Source: Maricaulis sp048270095 | Lineage (GTDB): Bacteria > Pseudomonadota > Alphaproteobacteria > Caulobacterales > Maricaulaceae | NCBI RefSeq assembly: GCF_048270095.1 | Contig: NZ_JBLWTL010000006.1 | Span: 66,587 to 130,586 of the forward strand | Direction of reading: 5' to 3' | Length of the DNA stretch: 64,000 nt | Part shown: positions 45,588-54,158 of the stretch, one piece after another | Layout: each line of letters starts with the position of its first letter | Position numbering within the stretch: position 1 is the stretch's first letter | The notes under the pieces: generated by a model | What the model saw: the letters and a program-made list of their open reading frames with translations, nothing else | Database searches by the model: none | Told to the model about the DNA's origin: nothing | Position numbers and translations under genes: made by a program

Positions 45588-45671
45588 CCGCAACCGGCCC
45601 TCGCCGCCGGTAAGCGGGTGGCCTAATCTCTCGACTCATCAGACTTGTCCGACTCGATACGGGAGAGCGGC

Positions 45672-48305
45672 GTGACGACGCATCGCGACACGGACGGCCA
45701 GATTACCGCCGCCCTCGGCCCTACCAATACCGGCAAGACCCATCTGGCGGTCGAGCGCATGCTGGGGCGGTCGTCGGGCATGATCGGCCTGCCTTTGCGG
45801 CTGCTGGCGCGCGAGGTCTATGACCGCGTCGTGCGCGCCAAGGGCGCGGCCGCCGTGGCGCTGGTGACCGGCGAAGAGAAGATCGTCCCGAAATCAGCGC
45901 GCTATTTCATCTGCACCGCCGAGGCGATGCCGCTCAATCTCAATGTCGCCTTCATCGCGATTGACGAGGTCCAGCTCGCCGCCGATCCGGAACGCGGCCA
46001 TGTCTTCACCGACCGCATGCTCTATTGCCGCGGCAGCCAGGAGACCATGCTGCTCGGTGCCGCCACAATGGGGCCGCTGATCCGCGAGCTGATCCCGTCA
46101 GCGCATATCGAGACCCGCGAGCGCTTCTCCCAGCTCAGCCATACGGGCCCGGCCAAGCTGACGCGGCTGCCGCGAAGGTCCGCCATCGTCGCCTTCTCGG
46201 CCGAGTCCGTCTACGCCATCGCCGAATTGATGCGGCGGCGGCGCGGTGGCGCAGCGGTGGTGATGGGCGGGTTGTCGCCGCGCACGCGCAATGCCCAGGT
46301 CGAGCTCTACCAGTCCGGCGAGGTTGATTTCCTTGTCGCGACCGATGCGATCGGGATGGGGCTGAACATGGATGTCGACCATGTCGCCTTTGCCGAGAGC
46401 CGCAAGTTCGACGGCCGCAAGCGCCGCCGCCTCAGCGCCGCCGAACTGGCGCAGATCGCCGGCCGCGCCGGCCGTTTCCGCAATGACGGCACATTTGGCG
46501 AAACGGCGGATTGCGGCGCCTTCGATCCTGATCTGGTGCGACGGATCGAGAATCATCAATTCGCGCCCGTGACCAAGCTGCAATGGCGCAATCCCGATCT
46601 CGATGAACGCTCGCTGGACAATCTGCTGATCTCACTGGCCGAACCGCCCGACCATCCGGCGCTGGAACGGGCCCGCGAAGCGATTGATGAACGCACACTG
46701 GCGCTGCTCGCCGCCGACCCGGAAATCCGCGACCGCGCCGCCTCCATGGCGGGCGTGAGGCGTTTGTGGGATGCCTGCCGTCTGCCTGATTTCCGCAAGG
46801 TCACCATCGACGCCCATGCCAGTCTCGTGCGGACGATTTTCCTGCACCTGACCGGCCCGGCCGGCCATCTGCCCGATGACTGGCTCAACGGCCATCTGCA
46901 AAGGCTCGACCGCACCGATGGCGAGGTTGATGTGCTCGCCGCCCGCCTGACCCAGGTGCGCACCTGGGCCTATGCCGCCCACCGCCCTGACTGGACCGCC
47001 GATCCGGAGCACTGGTGCGAACGCACGCGCGAAATCGAAGACGCCTTGTCCGACGCCCTGCACGAAAGACTGATGCAACGCTTTGTCGACCGCCGCACCG
47101 GCGCGTTGATGAAGGGTTTGCGCGATGAAAGTGAAATGCTGGCGGGTGTCTCGCCCGAGGGCGAGGTCACGGTGGAAGGCCATTATGTCGGCCGGCTGGC
47201 CGGGCTTTCCTTCAAGCCCGACGCCCAGGGCCGCGAACTGGCGGCCAGGGCCTTGCGCTCGGCGGGCATCGAGGCGCTGCGCCCCGAGGTCAAGCGCCGC
47301 CTCGGCGCGCGCGCCCGGGGCACCCGGGGCGCCGGCCTCTTTCGCGGAGACGGCGCCATCAGCTGGCTGGGCGAGCCGGTGGCCCGGCTGACAGCCGGGC
47401 CGGAGCCCTTACGGCCAGCCATCACCCTGGTCGGCGCGGAAATTGGCGCCGCCGAAGCGCGCGCCCGGGCGCGCTCACACCTGGAACGCCTGGTCGGCCA
47501 GCTGGCACAGGCGCGGCTGGCGCCGCTGCTGAAACTGCGCGAGAGCGCCAATGGCGACACCCTGGCCGGCCTCGCCAGCGGCATCGCCTGGCGGATGTAT
47601 GAAGCGGGTGGCGCCCTGCCGCGGCTTGATGTCAGCGATGAAATCCAGGCCCTGTCACCCGCCGAACGCCGCGCCCTGCGCGCGCTGGGCGTCGAGATCG
47701 GCGAACACATGATCTACCTGCCGGCCCTGATCAAACCGGCTGCGGCCCGCCTCAACACCCTGTTGCGCGCCATCCATGCCGGTGACACCCGCCCCGCCTG
47801 GCGACCCGCGCCGGGCCTGACCTCCCTGCCGCGCGATCACAGCCGTTCGCCAGGCGAACACATCGCCATCGGCTATCAACCCTGCGGCCCGCGCGCTGTC
47901 CGTTTCGACATTCTCGAACGGCTCGCCGACATGATCCGCGACGCCAGAACCGCCAAGGACAAGGACAAGAGCAAGGGCAAGGGCCAATTCGCCCTGACGC
48001 CATCGATGACCGCCCTGCTCGGCTGCAGCCTGGAGGACTTGTGCGGCATTCTGGGAGCGCTGAATTACCGGCGCCTGCAGAAGGGCAAGCCGGCCGGGGC
48101 CGAGCCTGAGGAGGTCTGGGTCCGCCGGCGCCGCACGCCGCGCGCCGCACCGGCCAGCGCTGCCGCGGTCCCACCCGATACCGATAGTCCGTTTTCCGCC
48201 CTCGCCGGCCTGAGCTTTGGCCCGCCACCTGCCCGGCGCGCACCTGCCGGTGCAGCAAAACGGCGCAATCGGCGACGCCCCCCCAGACAGAAGGCGGGAT
48301 CATGA
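45672..48305 (+). CDS. SUV3-like ATP-dependent RNA/DNA helicase
   Basis: About 877 residues from a GTG at 45672 (GGGAGAG nearby); a TTG at 45645 is also in frame. Walker A GPTNTGKT at 16-23, FIAIDEVQLA (the DEVQ form of motif II), VMGGLSPRTR, and QIAGRAGRF define the mitochondrial SUV3-like superfamily 2 branch. C-terminal third is Arg/Ala rich with a Lys-rich segment. Bacterial relatives are linked to RNA turnover; function not established here. Its TGA overlaps the S4 gene start (ATGA). Confidence 0.92.
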   Translation: MTTHRDTDGQITAALGPTNTGKTHLAVERMLGRSSGMIGLPLRLLAREVYDRVVRAKGAAAVALVTGEEKIVPKSARYFICTAEAMPLNLNVAFIAIDEVQLAADPERGHVFTDRMLYCRGSQETMLLGAATMGPLIRELIPSAHIETRERFSQLSHTGPAKLTRLPRRSAIVAFSAESVYAIAELMRRRRGGAAVVMGGLSPRTRNAQVELYQSGEVDFLVATDAIGMGLNMDVDHVAFAESRKFDGRKRRRLSAAELAQIAGRAGRFRNDGTFGETADCGAFDPDLVRRIENHQFAPVTKLQWRNPDLDERSLDNLLISLAEPPDHPALERAREAIDERTLALLAADPEIRDRAASMAGVRRLWDACRLPDFRKVTIDAHASLVRTIFLHLTGPAGHLPDDWLNGHLQRLDRTDGEVDVLAARLTQVRTWAYAAHRPDWTADPEHWCERTREIEDALSDALHERLMQRFVDRRTGALMKGLRDESEMLAGVSPEGEVTVEGHYVGRLAGLSFKPDAQGRELAARALRSAGIEALRPEVKRRLGARARGTRGAGLFRGDGAISWLGEPVARLTAGPEPLRPAITLVGAEIGAAEARARARSHLERLVGQLAQARLAPLLKLRESANGDTLAGLASGIAWRMYEAGGALPRLDVSDEIQALSPAERRALRALGVEIGEHMIYLPALIKPAAARLNTLLRAIHAGDTRPAWRPAPGLTSLPRDHSRSPGEHIAIGYQPCGPRAVRFDILERLADMIRDARTAKDKDKSKGKGQFALTPSMTALLGCSLEDLCGILGALNYRRLQKGKPAGAEPEEVWVRRRRTPRAAPASAAAVPPDTDSPFSALAGLSFGPPPARRAPAGAAKRRNRRRPPRQKAGS

Positions 48306-48646
48306 GCGAGTGCGTCGAAGCGCAACGGATCGATGTCTGGCTCTGGCATGCCCGGTTCTACAAGACCCGCAGCCTGGCCACTGCGACCGTCGCCAAGGGA
48401 CGCATCCGTGTGACCTCCAACGGGCTGACCCGCCGCATCTCGAAGCCGGCCACACTGGTCCGCGCAGGCGACACATTGACGCTGCTGCGAAACGGTTCGA
48501 TTGTCGGCCTCACCATTCTGGCGCTCGCCGAACGGCGCGGCAATGCCACGCAGGCGCAAGCGCTCTACCAATTGCCGGACGAGGCGCAGCCGGACGCCGG
48601 TTCGGCACAAGGACGCAGAAACGATGACCGCGTCAGCACTCGATAG
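48302..48646 (+). CDS. S4-domain RNA-binding protein (HslR-like)
   Basis: 114 residues; QRIDVWLWHARFYKTRSLATATVAKGRI is an S4 RNA-binding domain like HslR/Hsp15, which binds the 50S subunit with stalled nascent chains. Followed by a short basic tail. Overlaps the helicase end, so both are probably made together; together with fdxA and carD downstream this is a conserved alphaproteobacterial array. Confidence 0.92.
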   Translation: MSECVEAQRIDVWLWHARFYKTRSLATATVAKGRIRVTSNGLTRRISKPATLVRAGDTLTLLRNGSIVGLTILALAERRGNATQAQALYQLPDEAQPDAGSAQGRRNDDRVSTR

Positions 48647-48660
48647 CCTGGAGCCTGCCC

Positions 48661-49110
48661 ATGTTTGACAAGCTGAAACAGATGTTTGGCCGCGACCCCG
48701 TAACCGCGCGGCCGGAGCTGGATCCCCATATCGCCGCGACAGCGCTACTGGTCGAGGCGGCCCTCGCCGACGGGATTTATGCCGATTGCGAACAGGACCA
48801 GATCAAGGAAATCCTCTCCGCCGCCTTCCTGCTCGACCCCGCTGCCGTCGACCGGGTGCTCGACCAGGCCGAGGAACTGGCCGAGGGCGCGATCGACCAT
48901 CACCGCTTTACCAAAGTGGTGAAAGTCTGCCTGAGCGAGCAGGAACGGGTCGCGCTGATCGAGCAATTATGGATGGTCGCCCTCGCCGATGGCGAAAAAT
49001 CGCCCTTCGAGGACGCCTTCGTGCGCCGGATTGCACCATTGCTCGGAATTGCGGACCGTGAGCGGGTTTTCGCGCGTGCGCGTGCAGAAGCCAAAGTCCG
49101 GCACCGTTGA
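48661..49110 (+). CDS. TerB-family tellurite-resistance-like protein
   Basis: 149 residues. ALLVEAALADGIYADCEQDQIKEIL and LWMVALADGEKSPFEDAFVRRIAPLLGI are duplicated helix pairs with the DG-x-x-x-x-E-x-x-x-I TerB/DjlA-like pattern, which binds divalent metal in the family. Known TerB roles are membrane stress; this chromosomal type is uncharacterised. 14 bp after the S4 gene. Confidence 0.85.
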   Translation: MFDKLKQMFGRDPVTARPELDPHIAATALLVEAALADGIYADCEQDQIKEILSAAFLLDPAAVDRVLDQAEELAEGAIDHHRFTKVVKVCLSEQERVALIEQLWMVALADGEKSPFEDAFVRRIAPLLGIADRERVFARARAEAKVRHR

Positions 49111-49172
49111 CAAAACCGGGGCGGCAGCCCATGTCCGCCGGGCCCCGCCAATTCTCTGCATGACCGGTTCCC

Positions 49173-49514
49173 ATGACCTATATCGTCACTGACGCTTGCG
49201 TCCGCTGCAAATACACTGATTGCGTCGAAGTCTGCCCCGTGGATTGTTTCTATGAGGGCGAGAACTTCCTCGTCATTCATCCCGATGAGTGCATCGATTG
49301 CGGCGTCTGTGAACCGGAATGCCCGGTGGAGGCCATCAAGCCCGACACCGAGGATGATCCGGACGGCAAGTGGCTGGCGATCAATTCAAAATTCGCCGAG
49401 ACCTGGCCGAACATCACCATCCGCAAGGATGCACCCGCCGACGCCGATGCCATGGCAGAGGAAGGCGGGAAGTATGAAAAATATTTCTCGGAAAAACCGG
49501 GGTCTGGCGACTGA
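49173..49514 (+). CDS. fdxA: Seven-iron ferredoxin FdxA
   Basis: 113 residues. Cysteines Cys9, Cys12, Cys17 and Cys21 for a [3Fe-4S] cluster with C-VRC-KYTDC-VEVC, and CIDCGVCEPECPVEA for the [4Fe-4S] cluster; the extended C-terminus is usual for FdxA. Electron carrier. 62 bp after the TerB gene, which suggests readthrough. Confidence 0.96.
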   Translation: MTYIVTDACVRCKYTDCVEVCPVDCFYEGENFLVIHPDECIDCGVCEPECPVEAIKPDTEDDPDGKWLAINSKFAETWPNITIRKDAPADADAMAEEGGKYEKYFSEKPGSGD

Positions 49515-49748
49515 ATCTTGCCCGCCTGCGCGCGCTAGCGTTTGGATTTCACGTAATTTTGTGATATGTAAGTCACATTGATGGGCAGCGCGTCTGGTGC
49601 GGCCCGCTTTTCTACGTGGTGGATTACACACAAATTTTGTCGATCTCGAAGCCGGATGGGTGACGGATGCTCTTTGAGAACGCTCGGCAGTTTATTGTGT
49701 GCGATCAGCGTCAAGCGACCGCGTGAAGAGCCTAGCGAGAGTGTATCA

Positions 49749-50267
49749 ATGACGAAGAAAACCGCCAACGACAACAGATCTTTCAAACAAGGCGATTTCA
49801 TTGTCTACCCGGCCCATGGCGTGGGCCAGGTATCCGGCGTTGAGAAAGATTCGGTCGCAGGTTTCGAAATCGAAGTTTACGTCGTGACCTTCGAGCAGGA
49901 TAAAATGACCTTGCGGGTGCCAACCGCAAAGGCCGACGTCTCCGGCATGCGCCCGCTCTCGAGCGACCGCATCGTCAAGGACGCGCTGAAAACCCTCAAG
50001 GGCAAGGCCCGGGTCAAGCGCACCATGTGGAGCCGCCGTGCCCAGGAATATGAAGCCAAGATCAATTCGGGCGATCTGATCATGATTGCCGAAGTTGTCC
50101 GCGATCTGCATCGCGCTGAAGACCAGCCGGAGCAGTCCTATTCGGAACGCCAGCTGTATGAATCCGCCGTCGACCGGATGGTTCGCGAACTGGCTGCGGT
50201 CGAGAATATCGAGCATGAAAAGGCCCGCGATCTTTTGTCCGCCTCGCTGATCAAGAAGGCCGCCTAG
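49749..50267 (+). CDS. carD: CarD/CdnL-type RNA polymerase-binding regulator
   Basis: 172 residues. FKQGDFIVYPAHGVGQVSGVEKDSVAG opens the CarD/TRCF RNAP-interaction domain, then the basic helical C-terminal domain (VKRTMWSRRAQEYEAKINSGD) that contacts promoter DNA. CarD stabilises open complexes, mainly at rRNA and growth-linked promoters. ATG at 49749 matches the family N-terminus; a longer frame starts inside the 5' region. A 234-bp leader with no other gene precedes it and a strong terminator follows. Confidence 0.95.
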   Translation: MTKKTANDNRSFKQGDFIVYPAHGVGQVSGVEKDSVAGFEIEVYVVTFEQDKMTLRVPTAKADVSGMRPLSSDRIVKDALKTLKGKARVKRTMWSRRAQEYEAKINSGDLIMIAEVVRDLHRAEDQPEQSYSERQLYESAVDRMVRELAAVENIEHEKARDLLSASLIKKAA

Positions 50268-50295
50268 TCGCTTCCCGGCTTCGGACCGCAGACAA

Positions 50296-50413
50296 GGATC
50301 CTCGTGATGAAGATCGGGCCCTGCTGATGAAGACGGGGTCGCTTGATGATGATAACGGGGCCGCGTTGATGAAGACATGGTTCTGTTGATGCCAATGCGA
50401 TCCTTTTGATGAA
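50296..50413 (+). repeat. Degenerate ~20-bp repeats in the carD 3' untranslated region
   Basis: Between carD and its terminator there are about six loosely repeated units of roughly 20-22 bp built on TGATGAAGACGGGG-like cores (for example around 50301, 50325, 50345, 50367, 50388, 50408). They are imperfect, not in a coding frame and of unknown role; the transcript of carD should contain them. Confidence 0.5.
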
Positions 50414-50443
50414 AACGCCCGGCCCTGTGCCGGGCGTTTTTTT
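50414..50443 (+). terminator. Rho-independent terminator of carD
   Basis: Stem AACGCCCGGC (50414-50423), loop CCTGT, stem GCCGGGCGTT (50429-50438), then a run of seven T (50437-50443). Classical intrinsic terminator, 146 bp after the carD stop, and with A-rich flank it can also work partly in reverse. Confidence 0.92.
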
Positions 50444-50501
50444 CGCGACCCGGCGCATTTTCCTCGCCGCACGTTTTCTTTGGCCCCGGGATTACAGGCG
50501 C

Positions 50502-50632
50502 CAGCCCGGCCCTGCCTTGACTGACACCAGCCCGGCCCTGACCGACACCCGTCCTGCCCTGACCGATACCTGCCCTGCCCTCACCGGTGCCTGCCCTGCC
50601 TTGACCGGTGCCTGCCCAGTCCTGGCCGCCAC
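50502..50632. repeat. Tandem 21-bp repeat, about six copies
   Basis: Six successive units (50502, 50528, 50549, 50570, 50591, 50612; the first is 26 bp, the others 21 bp) with core CCCTG-CC-TGACCG-CACC. They lie in the non-coding stretch between carD's terminator and the nuclease-like gene, and on the minus strand encode a seven-residue Gly-Arg-rich repeat in an unlikely open frame. Period divisible by three, but no start site. Confidence 0.8.
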
Positions 50633-50748
50633 ACCGGGCCGGGGCTCGCACCGGGCCCGGGCCGCCCATGCCCGGCCTGCCCGACGCCGGGTTGGCCGGT
50701 TCAGCGTCTGACCCGGGCCGCTCACAGCCTGACGAACCGGTCACGGCC

Positions 50749-51528
50749 TCACCCATCCAGCAACTCGATCCGTTCGGGATGGTCGATCCGCATCAAGGGA
50801 CCATTCTCCGCCTCGATCCAGCCGCGCACGCGGATACGCTGGCCATTGAGATCCGCCAGGGGCTGGCCGGCCTCGTCGAAGGCCGCCTCATCACCCGCCT
50901 CGACCACGATTGTGAAGTCTGTCCGGTAGTCGAGACCGAAATTGATATAGGTCCGGCCCGAGCGCAGCCGGGTCACGTCGACCACACGCCCTTCGACCAG
51001 TTGCACCGAACCGATATCCTGGGCCAGCGCATCGGGATGGGTGTCGCGGACGCGGTAAGCCGGATTGCCCCACAGGCCGGCTTGCGCGCTGCGGGCACGG
51101 GCTTCGAGCCGGAGCAGAGGCGCGGCCGCCTGCCGGTTTGCCGGATGCGTCAACACCCGCGCCAGCCCGGCCGAAACCATCTCCGCCTGCACCCAGATCT
51201 CCTCGCCGCCGGATGACCAATAGAGCTGGGCGATCGCCCGGTCATAGCGGTCACGCCGCGCGCCATCATAGCCCAGGCGGACCTCCTGCGCCTCCAGCCG
51301 GTCCTGCAACCAGCTCGACGCGGCCGCGGCATCGGGTGCGTCGAGTTCCGCCAGCCGGACCTCAAGCGGGCCATCGGCGGTTTCCACCACCAGGCTGAGC
51401 GGTCCGGAAATGGCGGTCACCTGCCCGCTTTCGCCGGGTTCGAAAGCCGGTATCTGCGTGGGTGGCGGGGGCGGTGCCTCGCACGCGATTACGAACAACA
51501 TGGCCAGGAGTTTGAGGACATCGGGCAT
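50749..51528 (-). CDS. Thermonuclease (SNase)-like lipoprotein
   Basis: 259 residues with lipobox FVIAC. The SNase-like OB domain is seen in EVRLAELDAPDAAA (Arg and Asp/Glu in the active-site order) and in YDRAIAQLYW; a second OB-like C-terminal domain follows (LADLNGQRIRVRGWIE). The catalytic YGR is YDR here, so activity is uncertain. ATG at 51528 after GGAGG. About 480 bp between carD and this gene hold only repeats and the terminator. Confidence 0.8.
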   Translation of the reverse strand: MPDVLKLLAMLFVIACEAPPPPPTQIPAFEPGESGQVTAISGPLSLVVETADGPLEVRLAELDAPDAAAASSWLQDRLEAQEVRLGYDGARRDRYDRAIAQLYWSSGGEEIWVQAEMVSAGLARVLTHPANRQAAAPLLRLEARARSAQAGLWGNPAYRVRDTHPDALAQDIGSVQLVEGRVVDVTRLRSGRTYINFGLDYRTDFTIVVEAGDEAAFDEAGQPLADLNGQRIRVRGWIEAENGPLMRIDHPERIELLDG

Positions 51529-51711
51529 GGCAGCCTCCGACGAAGGGTGATGATCCCATCATACACGGTCTGATTGTTTTCTCAAGATGCAATCTGACGC
51601 TGCAAATCGTCATCATCGCTGTCACGCACAGCCCGGGCCGCGCCAGCGTTTACCAATCCTTTCATTCTCGGGCGCTAGCTGTGGGAGAGACATTCATCAG
51701 GGATTCGCGCC

Positions 51712-52269
51712 ATGACCGCCTACGCCTATAATGACGACGCACAACAACCGGATAGCGCCCATGGCGCAGCCGACGACGCCCGCGTGATCGCGGAAGCCAT
51801 CAACGAGACCGCGGCGCGGGCCTCGCAAGGCGCCGACGCGGCCCAGATCGCGCGCGACACGATGGATCAGATCGAGGAAGCGAGCCAGGTGCTCGAGCGC
51901 CGGGTCGAGGCCCTCACCGATGCCTCCAAGCGCATCAATGCCATTTTGACCACGATCGAGGCGATCGCCAGCCAGACCAATCTGCTGGCGCTGAACGCCA
52001 CGATCGAGGCGGCCCGTGCCGGTGAAGCCGGCCGCGGCTTTGCCGTCGTCGCCGGCGAGGTCAAGGCGCTGGCCGGCCAGACCGCCAAGGCGACCGAAGA
52101 CATCGCCGCACGCATCGCCTCGCTCGACAATGAGGTCAAGGAAATCCTCGACGGCGTGCGCGGCTCCGGCGTCTCTGTCGCCCGCGGCAAGGAAGCCGTC
52201 GACCAGATGACGCTGGCCACCCGCGAAGTTTCGCAACAGCTCAATCGCCTGCGTGACCGGGCCCACTGA
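51712..52269 (+). CDS. Stand-alone chemoreceptor signalling-tip protein
   Basis: 185 residues, no transmembrane segment and no sensor, HAMP or methylation helices long enough for a full receptor. Residues 82-120 are the highly conserved methyl-accepting chemotaxis hairpin tip (IASQTNLLALNATIEAARAGE and GRGFAVVAGEVKAL), which binds CheA and CheW, flanked by coiled coil. A soluble dimeric adaptor, or a remnant of a receptor, is the best reading. 182 bp upstream holds its promoter; DUF465 gene and tRNA follow. Confidence 0.8.
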   Translation: MTAYAYNDDAQQPDSAHGAADDARVIAEAINETAARASQGADAAQIARDTMDQIEEASQVLERRVEALTDASKRINAILTTIEAIASQTNLLALNATIEAARAGEAGRGFAVVAGEVKALAGQTAKATEDIAARIASLDNEVKEILDGVRGSGVSVARGKEAVDQMTLATREVSQQLNRLRDRAH

Positions 52270-52470
52270 GCCCACCGCGAAGGACCAGGGAATTCGGGCG
52301 GCCGGCGACAAGCCTGCCGCCCTTTTTCATGGCCTCGGCCGCGCCGGATATCGGGCGGGCGCCAGGCGCCGGGCCAACGCCCCGACCTGTGCCGCGGAAT
52401 TGTCACGCCCCCCCGTTCTCGGGCAAGCTCCCGGCACCGAAAAACGCAGGTGACCTGCAGGAGAATCACG

Positions 52471-52713
52471 ATGAGCCATACCCCCCACGAACTCGCAGCC
52501 GATTTCCCTGAATATGCAGAGCAATTGCATGAATTGAAGGCCGGCAATGCGCATTTCCAGAAGCTCGCCGAGGCCTATCATGCCCTGAACCGCGATATTC
52601 ACCGCGCCGAGACCAATGTCGAGCCGACCTCCGACGACCAGATGACCGACATGCGCAAGCGCCGCATGGTCCTCAAGGATGAGATCAACGCCCTGCTGAA
52701 ATCCATCGCCTGA
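52471..52713 (+). CDS. DUF465/YdcH family protein
   Basis: 80 residues, helical: HELAADFPEYAEQLHELKAGNAHFQKLAEAYHALNRDIHRAE and MRKRRMVLKDEINALL match the DUF465 family (YdcH-like), of unknown function. CAGGAGAA at good spacing from the ATG. Next to the tRNA-Arg in which the mobile element sits. Confidence 0.88.
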   Translation: MSHTPHELAADFPEYAEQLHELKAGNAHFQKLAEAYHALNRDIHRAETNVEPTSDDQMTDMRKRRMVLKDEINALLKSIA

Positions 52714-52764
52714 CGCCCGGGGCTTGCCTTCACTGCCCGGCTATATCAGGAAGACCCGCAAGCT

Positions 52765-52841
52765 GACCCCGTAGCTCAGTCGGATAGAGCAACAGATTCC
52801 TAATCTGTAGGTCGCGCGTTCGAATCGCGCCGGGGCCACCA
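52765..52841 (+). tRNA. tRNA-Arg (anticodon CCT)
   Basis: 77 nt with GCTC/GAGC D stem, ACAGA-TTCCTAA-TCTGT anticodon arm (CCT anticodon), GCGCG-TTCGAAT-CGCGC T arm and encoded CCA. The acceptor pairs GACCCCG with CGGGGCC, giving an A-C mismatch at position 2:71. Its 3' 46 bp (52796-52841) are repeated at 59550-59595, so it is the attachment site of the element. Confidence 0.93.
52796..52841. repeat. attL: left copy of 46-bp direct repeat in tRNA-Arg 3' end
   Basis: From the anticodon loop (ATTCCTAATC) to the CCA; identical to 59550-59595. Defines the left end of the integrated element; the tRNA remains intact, as usual for integrases that use tRNA 3' ends. Confidence 0.93.
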
Positions 52842-52890
52842 ATTTTTACAGATGCTTAGCTTAATACAAGCTCGCAAAACAAAAGAATGC

Positions 52891-52908
52891 GCTACCAACA
52901 CGCTACCA
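52891..52908. repeat. Paired GCTACCA heptamers, left end
   Basis: GCTACCA at 52891-52897 and 52902-52908, 11 bp apart, 50 bp inside attL. The same heptamer pair occurs just inside attR upstream of the integrase gene. Candidate arm-type sites for the integrase (inference). Confidence 0.4.
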
Positions 52909-53003
52909 CGGCGACGAAACTGGGATCCGATAATTCTTCGGCAGGCGTCGAAGGCGTCCTTCAAAATTCAGGCGAACGCCTCTGCAGTTACCTTTGGGAG
53001 CAC

Positions 53004-54158
53004 TTATGCGACGCGAACCCGCCCCTTTAAGGGCCTAGAATAGTCACCTACAGCGGCATAGAGCGCCGCGCCGATGGCCTCAGCTAACTTGACCGGAACG
53101 GCGTTGCCAACTTGGCGCATCCCCTCTGACCAAGCCCCAGAAATCACGAAATCTTCCGGAAACGTCTGTAAGAGTTTCGCCTCTCTAACTGTGAAATAAC
53201 GAACGGACCCGTCGTGATAGCGGATCATATTCTCACCGCCTGGCACGCCGTGAACACCAGCCTTCAGAGTCTTTGCTGGGGAATCAATGTAGCTGCCCGT
53301 ATGGCCGGGGTAGGTCCGCGCACCGTCGCGGTATAAATGGTCTGCTAGGTTGTGGCTGGTCTCGGGCGCTGGCAAGTGCCCTATGGCATCCCTGACGGTC
53401 AGCCAAGCCTGCTTGGTAGCTTTGAACAGATCACCCTCGATAGAAGCGGCGCGAGTCAAGCGCGCAATTTGCCTCTCGGCAAAAGGAATTTTGTGACGGT
53501 CCCAATACGAACCGTCCACGCCTTGGTCGATTGCCAGCAGACGACGGCTATGGGTCGCTGGTGGAAAATCCCAATTCACGGATAAGTCGTTACGAATACC
53601 CACTATAAACACTCGCTCGCGGATTTGGGGGACTCCGTAATCTGCCGCATTTAACAATCGATAAAACACCCGATAGCTAAGTCCGCCTGCCCCAGGACCA
53701 TCTGACTTCAGGCGCTTAAGGTGCTCTTGCCAATCTTCCGTCTCCCGGCGGGTGAGGTCTGGGTAGCGCAACCTTTCAAGGATATAATCAAAATAGGCAC
53801 TGAACGACTCACGGAGCAAACCCTTAACATTTTCAAACACAAACGCTCGCGGCTTCAATTGACGCACCACATTAATCGCCGGAGGGAACATATCTCGCCC
53901 ATCGTCGTGCGCTTGATGCTTGCCTCCCATAGAAAATGGTTGGCAAGGAGGGCCACCTGCCACTAGATCAATATCGGAAAGCCGAGACAAATCGAAATCC
54001 CGGACGTCCCCCTCATGAACCAATTGGTCACCGAAATTCGCCCGTAGTGAGGCGCAGGCGTCTCTGTTGAATTCCACGAACTTCGCGTGATCGAAGCCCG
54101 AATTGCTCAAACCGTGCGCCAGCCCACCTGCTCCGGAAAACAACTCAATCGACTTCAT
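53004..54158 (-). CDS. DNA (cytosine-5) methyltransferase of an Eco29kI-like R-M system
   Basis: 384 residues, single domain m5C methyltransferase. Motif I LFSGAGG at 6-12, motif IV GGPPCQPFS with catalytic Cys72, motif VI FENVKG, motif VIII QIRERVFIVG, and motif X RQVGNAVPVKLA. Protects host DNA from the partner endonuclease, whose TGA overlaps this ATG (ATGA). M.Eco29kI has nearly this length. Specificity CCGCGG is inferred from the partner, not visible in the sequence. 162 bp between its end and the tRNA hold only the heptamers. Confidence 0.93.
   Translation of the reverse strand: MKSIELFSGAGGLAHGLSNSGFDHAKFVEFNRDACASLRANFGDQLVHEGDVRDFDLSRLSDIDLVAGGPPCQPFSMGGKHQAHDDGRDMFPPAINVVRQLKPRAFVFENVKGLLRESFSAYFDYILERLRYPDLTRRETEDWQEHLKRLKSDGPGAGGLSYRVFYRLLNAADYGVPQIRERVFIVGIRNDLSVNWDFPPATHSRRLLAIDQGVDGSYWDRHKIPFAERQIARLTRAASIEGDLFKATKQAWLTVRDAIGHLPAPETSHNLADHLYRDGARTYPGHTGSYIDSPAKTLKAGVHGVPGGENMIRYHDGSVRYFTVREAKLLQTFPEDFVISGAWSEGMRQVGNAVPVKLAEAIGAALYAAVGDYSRPLKGRVRVA

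Noticed and set aside
50502..50632. CRISPR array
   Set aside because: The 21-bp units are back to back with no spacers.
49746..50756. A 336-residue minus-strand frame with Gly-Arg-rich heptapeptide repeats
   Set aside because: It is antisense to carD, crosses its terminator, and the repeats are explained by the 21-bp DNA repeat.
52852..53043. A 63-residue plus-strand frame between the tRNA and the methyltransferase
   Set aside because: It overlaps the methyltransferase end, has no ribosome site, and contains the GCTACCA sites instead.
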